A stretch of DNA of 7,796 nucleotides from the NCBI GenBank assembly GCA_011041825.1, contig DRAO01000253.1, positions 1-7,796 on the forward strand. Reading direction: 5' to 3'. This stretch comes from Chloroflexota bacterium. Lineage in GTDB: Bacteria > Chloroflexota > Anaerolineae > SpSt-600. A program made the position numbers and the translations under genes. Shown here one piece after another: positions 5,204 through 7,796 of the stretch (position 1 is the stretch's first letter; each line of letters opens with the position of its first letter). Below the pieces are notes generated by a model. That model made no database searches. It saw only the letters and a list, made by a program, of their open reading frames with translations, and had not been told where the DNA came from.

Positions 5204-5960
5204 AAGCGCAAGGTTCATCTTCCTGGGTTCAACTGCATCTATGCCTAATGCGCAGCTTGACAGCTTCTATATGGTCCTGGAGGGGACAAAAGATGGGGCC
5301 ATATTGGTGGATTGTGGTGGCAGCCCCCTTCATCGCCTTATGAAGGCGAATGTGGACCCCCTCTCGGTAAAGGGGATGCTGCTTTCCCACCACCACCCCG
5401 ACCACCTGTATGGCCTGCCTTACCTCCTTCAAGGGTTGTGGCTTGCTGGCAAACGGGACCCCTTCCATATTTGGGCCCCCTCAGAGGCCTGCCAGGTCGT
5501 GTCCAACCTGCTTGATGTCTGGGATTGGAAGGAATTTGAAGGCTTCGCCGGGGTTATATGCCATCCGGTTGCCCCCAGGGAGGGGGTGAAAGTGATGGAG
5601 AACGCCGACTTTGAGGTCACTGCCACCCCGGTGAAGCACCTCATCCCTACCCTGGCCTTCCGGATACGCTCTAAGGTCTCGGGTAGGGCCGTTGTCTATT
5701 CCGGGGACACGGAACCTTGCGAGACATTGGAACGCCTGGCAAAAGGAGCTTACATACTGATTCATGAGAGCACGGGCTCCTACAAAGGGCACTCCTCGGC
5801 TTCCCAGGCGGGAGAGATAGCTCACCGCAGCAGAGTTAAAAGGCTCATCCTGGCTCATTTTGACCCCTTTGCTGACCCTGAGGAGATGCTGGCCCAGGCC
5901 CGGAAAGCTTTCGGAGGGCCAGTGGAGTTGGCCAGGGATGGGGCCGTCTATTATTTCTAA
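5196..5960 (+). CDS. RNase Z-like metallo-beta-lactamase fold hydrolase
   Basis: The 254-residue cytoplasmic protein has a complete dinuclear zinc site: SHHHPDH (His65, His67, Asp69, His70), His148 in VKHLIP, Asp171 in YSGDTEP, and His221 in LAHFDP. It also has the RNase Z-style His199 in GHSSASQAGEIA. The order, and the DHLYGLPYLLQGLWLAGKRDP segment, resemble tRNase Z. The protein is about 50 residues shorter than standard tRNase Z: the long insert usually found between the His148 and GDT motifs is absent (only SKVSGRAVV separates them). It may not process tRNA, and another phosphodiester or lactone-like substrate is possible. The ATG at 5196 overlaps the permease stop by 8 nt with only a weak CAGG upstream, so translation probably depends on coupling. 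Confidence 0.85.
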   Translation: MAKSARFIFLGSTASMPNAQLDSFYMVLEGTKDGAILVDCGGSPLHRLMKANVDPLSVKGMLLSHHHPDHLYGLPYLLQGLWLAGKRDPFHIWAPSEACQVVSNLLDVWDWKEFEGFAGVICHPVAPREGVKVMENADFEVTATPVKHLIPTLAFRIRSKVSGRAVVYSGDTEPCETLERLAKGAYILIHESTGSYKGHSSASQAGEIAHRSRVKRLILAHFDPFADPEEMLAQARKAFGGPVELARDGAVYYF

Positions 5961-5977
5961 TCCTTTGATGCCCTCCT

Positions 5978-5982
5978 AGAGG
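5978..5982 (+). promoter_or_regulatory. Shine-Dalgarno site fixing the start of the solute-binding lipoprotein
   Basis: AGAGG lies 7 nt before the ATG at 5990. An in-frame-independent ATG at 5983 begins a different, short frame with no protein features. The site, together with the lipobox encoded downstream, supports 5990 as the real start. Confidence 0.6.
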
Positions 5983-5989
5983 ATGCGCT

Positions 5990-7591
5990 ATGAAGCAATG
6001 CCTTGTCTTCTTGGTGATAATATCATTGGTGGCTTCGTGCAGCTCTCCAACCCCTCCACCGACGAGTTCCCCCATTCCTTCTCTAACTCCCACCCCTATG
6101 CCCACATCTACTCCTATCCCTACCGCTACCCCTACCCCTCCCCCACGCCTTACCCCGGATGTTCAGGTAATCCAGGGCTTTACCGGGTCCCTGGGTGACC
6201 TTAACCCCTGGTCGCTTGAATCAGAGAAGATGCTCACCCCGTCAAACCTTATTTACGAAAGCTTGCTCACCCTTCCTAAGGCGAGTTTCTCCCTTAACCC
6301 CTTACTGGCTCAGGATTACAGGGTCGCCCCCTCGGGGAAGATGATGACATTTACCATCCCTGATGGAATCTACTGGCACGATGGTGTCCCCTTTACAGCC
6401 GAGGATGTGAAATTCTCCCTCGAAGCTGCCCTCTCCCCCGAACACAACGGCCCCCTCAGTGCTTATTCCGGCTTGGTAGAGCGTGTAGAGACACCAGACC
6501 AGCGCACCGTAATAGTGCGGCTTAAGGAGCCCTATTGCCCACTCCTTACTGAGCTAGGCCTGGTTAAGATATTGCCTCGACACATCTATGCTTCCGCTCC
6601 CATCCCCTCTCATCAAAAAGCCATTGGTACTGGCCCTTTCAGGCTTGTGCGCTGGGATGAAAGCGGATGCGTGTTGGAAAGCTTTGGAGATTATCACGGT
6701 GGCGACGTAAGGGCGAAAAGATGGATTTACCGCCGTTTTAAAACCCGTGAGGCCCTGTTAGAAGCCCTGAGGGAGGGGGACATAGACCTTGCTGTCCTGG
6801 AACCGGATGAGGCTGCTTTGCTGGAAGGGGAGAGGATTTTGCAGTTATTCCGCTACCCCTCTATGGAATTTTACTTTATAGCTTTCAACAATGAGGACCC
6901 GGTGTTAGAGGATGTCCAGGTGCGCAAGGCTCTTTCCCTGGCCTTAGACCGCAAGCATATCCTGGCGGAAGTGCTGGGAGGTGAAGGGGTACTGATAGGG
7001 GGGCCATTTCCCCCCGGATACCTTGGGGCTGATGACCCGCCCATCCCCCGTTATGACCCCGTCCAGGCTCGGAGGCTCCTGCTCGAAGCAGGTTGGGTTG
7101 ATAAAGATGGGCTGCTGGAGAAAGGCGGGGAACCCCTTCAGATAAGCGTAGCCGCCAATGGCGAAAACCCGCTCAGGACCCGGGTTGCTATGCTGGTTGC
7201 ACAATATTACCGGGCCATCGGCATAGACGCTGAAGTTCACATCGTGGAATGGGGGACGTTATTGGAGATGCTCTTCAAACAAAACTTCCAGGCGGCGGTT
7301 TTCTCCTGGCCTATAGGGCCAGACCTGGACCTGAGCCCCTTTTTCTCCTCGCAGGAGAGGGAACCCAAGAAAGGCTTTAACTTTGTCTCTTATGTGAACC
7401 CCAGGGTGGATGCCCTGCTTGAGGAAGGGTTAAGAGCGCCAAGCTGTGACCCTGTAAAGAGAGCCGACATCTGCAATCAACTGGTTCACATCCTGGCCGA
7501 GGAACGCCCTTACGATTTCCTGTTTATGCCTTATACCATTATCGCCACCAATTCCCCGGCATTTCTCCTCAATTGGAGTAAAGGCCTATGA
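5990..7591 (+). CDS. Family 5 extracellular solute-binding lipoprotein (oligopeptide/nickel type)
   Basis: The 533-residue product is a lipid-anchored binding protein of the OppA/DppA/NikA class (SBP_bac_5). Residues 1-17 are a signal peptide with lipobox VASC (Cys17). Residues 19-55 are a Thr/Ser/Pro linker. The binding domain then shows family landmarks: YESLLTLP (89-96), FTIPDGIYWHDGVPFTAEDV (121-140), AIGTGPFRLVRW (211-222), VRKALSLALDRKHIL (311-325) and YDPVQARRLLLEAGW (355-369). Such proteins deliver peptides or metal chelates to an ABC importer, but no DppBC/DF-type importer lies beside it and the upstream ABC-2 system is of the exporter class. It may use a permease encoded elsewhere, or act as a sensor. 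It lies 29 nt after the hydrolase gene and overlaps aroA by 4 nt. Confidence 0.92.
   Translation: MKQCLVFLVIISLVASCSSPTPPPTSSPIPSLTPTPMPTSTPIPTATPTPPPRLTPDVQVIQGFTGSLGDLNPWSLESEKMLTPSNLIYESLLTLPKASFSLNPLLAQDYRVAPSGKMMTFTIPDGIYWHDGVPFTAEDVKFSLEAALSPEHNGPLSAYSGLVERVETPDQRTVIVRLKEPYCPLLTELGLVKILPRHIYASAPIPSHQKAIGTGPFRLVRWDESGCVLESFGDYHGGDVRAKRWIYRRFKTREALLEALREGDIDLAVLEPDEAALLEGERILQLFRYPSMEFYFIAFNNEDPVLEDVQVRKALSLALDRKHILAEVLGGEGVLIGGPFPPGYLGADDPPIPRYDPVQARRLLLEAGWVDKDGLLEKGGEPLQISVAANGENPLRTRVAMLVAQYYRAIGIDAEVHIVEWGTLLEMLFKQNFQAAVFSWPIGPDLDLSPFFSSQEREPKKGFNFVSYVNPRVDALLEEGLRAPSCDPVKRADICNQLVHILAEERPYDFLFMPYTIIATNSPAFLLNWSKGL
6044..6154 (+). repeat. Low-complexity Thr-Pro/Ser-Pro linker coding region
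   Basis: Residues 19-55 of the solute-binding protein are Pro, Thr and Ser with few others, encoded by CCT/CCC and ACC/ACT triplets in runs. This is the same design as the linker of the peptidase lipoprotein at 2372-2503, although the two proteins are otherwise unrelated. Confidence 0.8.
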
Positions 7592-7796
7592 GCAGGCTCA
7601 TCGTTCATAAAAGCGGCCCCTTGCGGGGGCGGATACGGGTTCCCGGCGACAAATCTATCTCCCACCGCACCCTCCTCATCGGAGCCATAGCTGAAGGCGC
7701 AAGCCGGGTGAGGAACTTCCTCCCGGCACGGGATTGCCTGGCAACCCTGCAATGCGTGCGGGCGCTGGGGGTGGAAGTGGAGCAACCCGACCCCAC
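7588..7796 (+). CDS. aroA: 3-phosphoshikimate 1-carboxyvinyltransferase (EPSP synthase), 5' part
   Basis: The frame from ATG 7588 is open to the window edge, giving the first 69 residues of a protein normally about 430 long. It begins with a short strand and LRGRIRVPGDKSISHRTLLI, where the PGDKSISHR motif (residues 19-27, Lys22 and Arg27) binds phosphoenolpyruvate and shikimate 3-phosphate. NFLPARDCLATLQCVRALGVEVEQ (about 44-67) then matches the conserved stretch after the first domain turn. The enzyme performs the sixth step of the shikimate pathway, making 5-enolpyruvylshikimate 3-phosphate in the cytoplasm. GGAG lies 9 nt upstream, and the start overlaps the stop of the binding-protein gene (ATGA), so it is read as part of this operon. 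The N-terminus appears normal. Confidence 0.93.
   Translation, partial: MSRLIVHKSGPLRGRIRVPGDKSISHRTLLIGAIAEGASRVRNFLPARDCLATLQCVRALGVEVEQPDP

Noticed and set aside
4844..5218. Minus-strand frame opposite the SpoIIM-like domain
   Set aside because: Its product is His/Gln/Arg-rich and low in hydrophobic residues, as expected from the reverse of membrane-helix codons. It has no start context or homology signal.
5983..6198. Alternative gene starting at ATG 5983
   Set aside because: The frame is short, overlaps the signal peptide and linker of the solute-binding protein, and encodes a Tyr/Pro-rich shadow of that linker. The 5990 start has a well-spaced Shine-Dalgarno site and lipobox.

Overview
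The window looks like a bacterial chromosome segment, most plausibly from Chloroflexota (Anaerolineae-like). Two unrelated lipoproteins here each carry a long Thr-Pro/Ser-Pro linker directly after the lipobox, which is a habit common in that group. GC content is moderately high and gene packing is tight. The taxonomic call is inference from style, not from a marker gene.

Left part (1-1411). The window opens with the last 43 codons of a plus-strand gene whose product ends in a coiled-coil-like stretch and a membrane helix. A perfect 21-bp inverted repeat separates it from a convergent minus-strand JAMM/MPN+ metalloprotease gene. Upstream of that gene lie two more inverted repeats, and then a minus-strand remnant of a copper-type P1B ATPase (CopA-like). 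The remnant keeps the N-terminal metal-binding domain, the CPC helix (now out of frame), the GDGIND hinge and the last two helices. It has lost most of the membrane core, the actuator domain and the phosphorylation/nucleotide domains, yet still reads as one open frame of 207 codons with a good ribosome binding site.

Middle (1418-2759). A minus-strand lipoprotein with a C39-like cysteine peptidase domain and TPR repeats sits 6 nt upstream of the ATPase remnant and is probably co-transcribed with it. It starts with TTG. The 169-nt divergent intergenic region holds a strong sigma70-type plus-strand promoter whose -35 box abuts that TTG, then a roughly 130-nt leader containing several inverted repeats.

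Right part (2760-7796). A compact plus-strand operon encodes an ABC ATPase, an ABC-2 type permease that appears fused at its C-terminus to a SpoIIM-family membrane domain, an RNase Z-like metallo-beta-lactamase hydrolase, a family 5 (oligopeptide/nickel type) solute-binding lipoprotein without its own permease, and the start of aroA (EPSP synthase). Junctions are overlaps of 4, 8 and 4 nt plus one gap of 29 nt, so co-transcription is likely, although the functions look mixed. The ATPase and the SpoIIM-fused permease should form one exporter or membrane-remodelling machine. The link of the other genes to it is unknown.

The most unusual items are the open but internally deleted copA remnant, the ABC-2/SpoIIM fusion, and a set of intergenic inverted repeats with T-rich left arms and A-rich right arms. 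One arm of these repeats recurs almost exactly at the 3' end of the peptidase gene. I saw no CRISPR array, tRNA, rRNA or transposase gene. No stretch longer than 300 bases lacks a gene.
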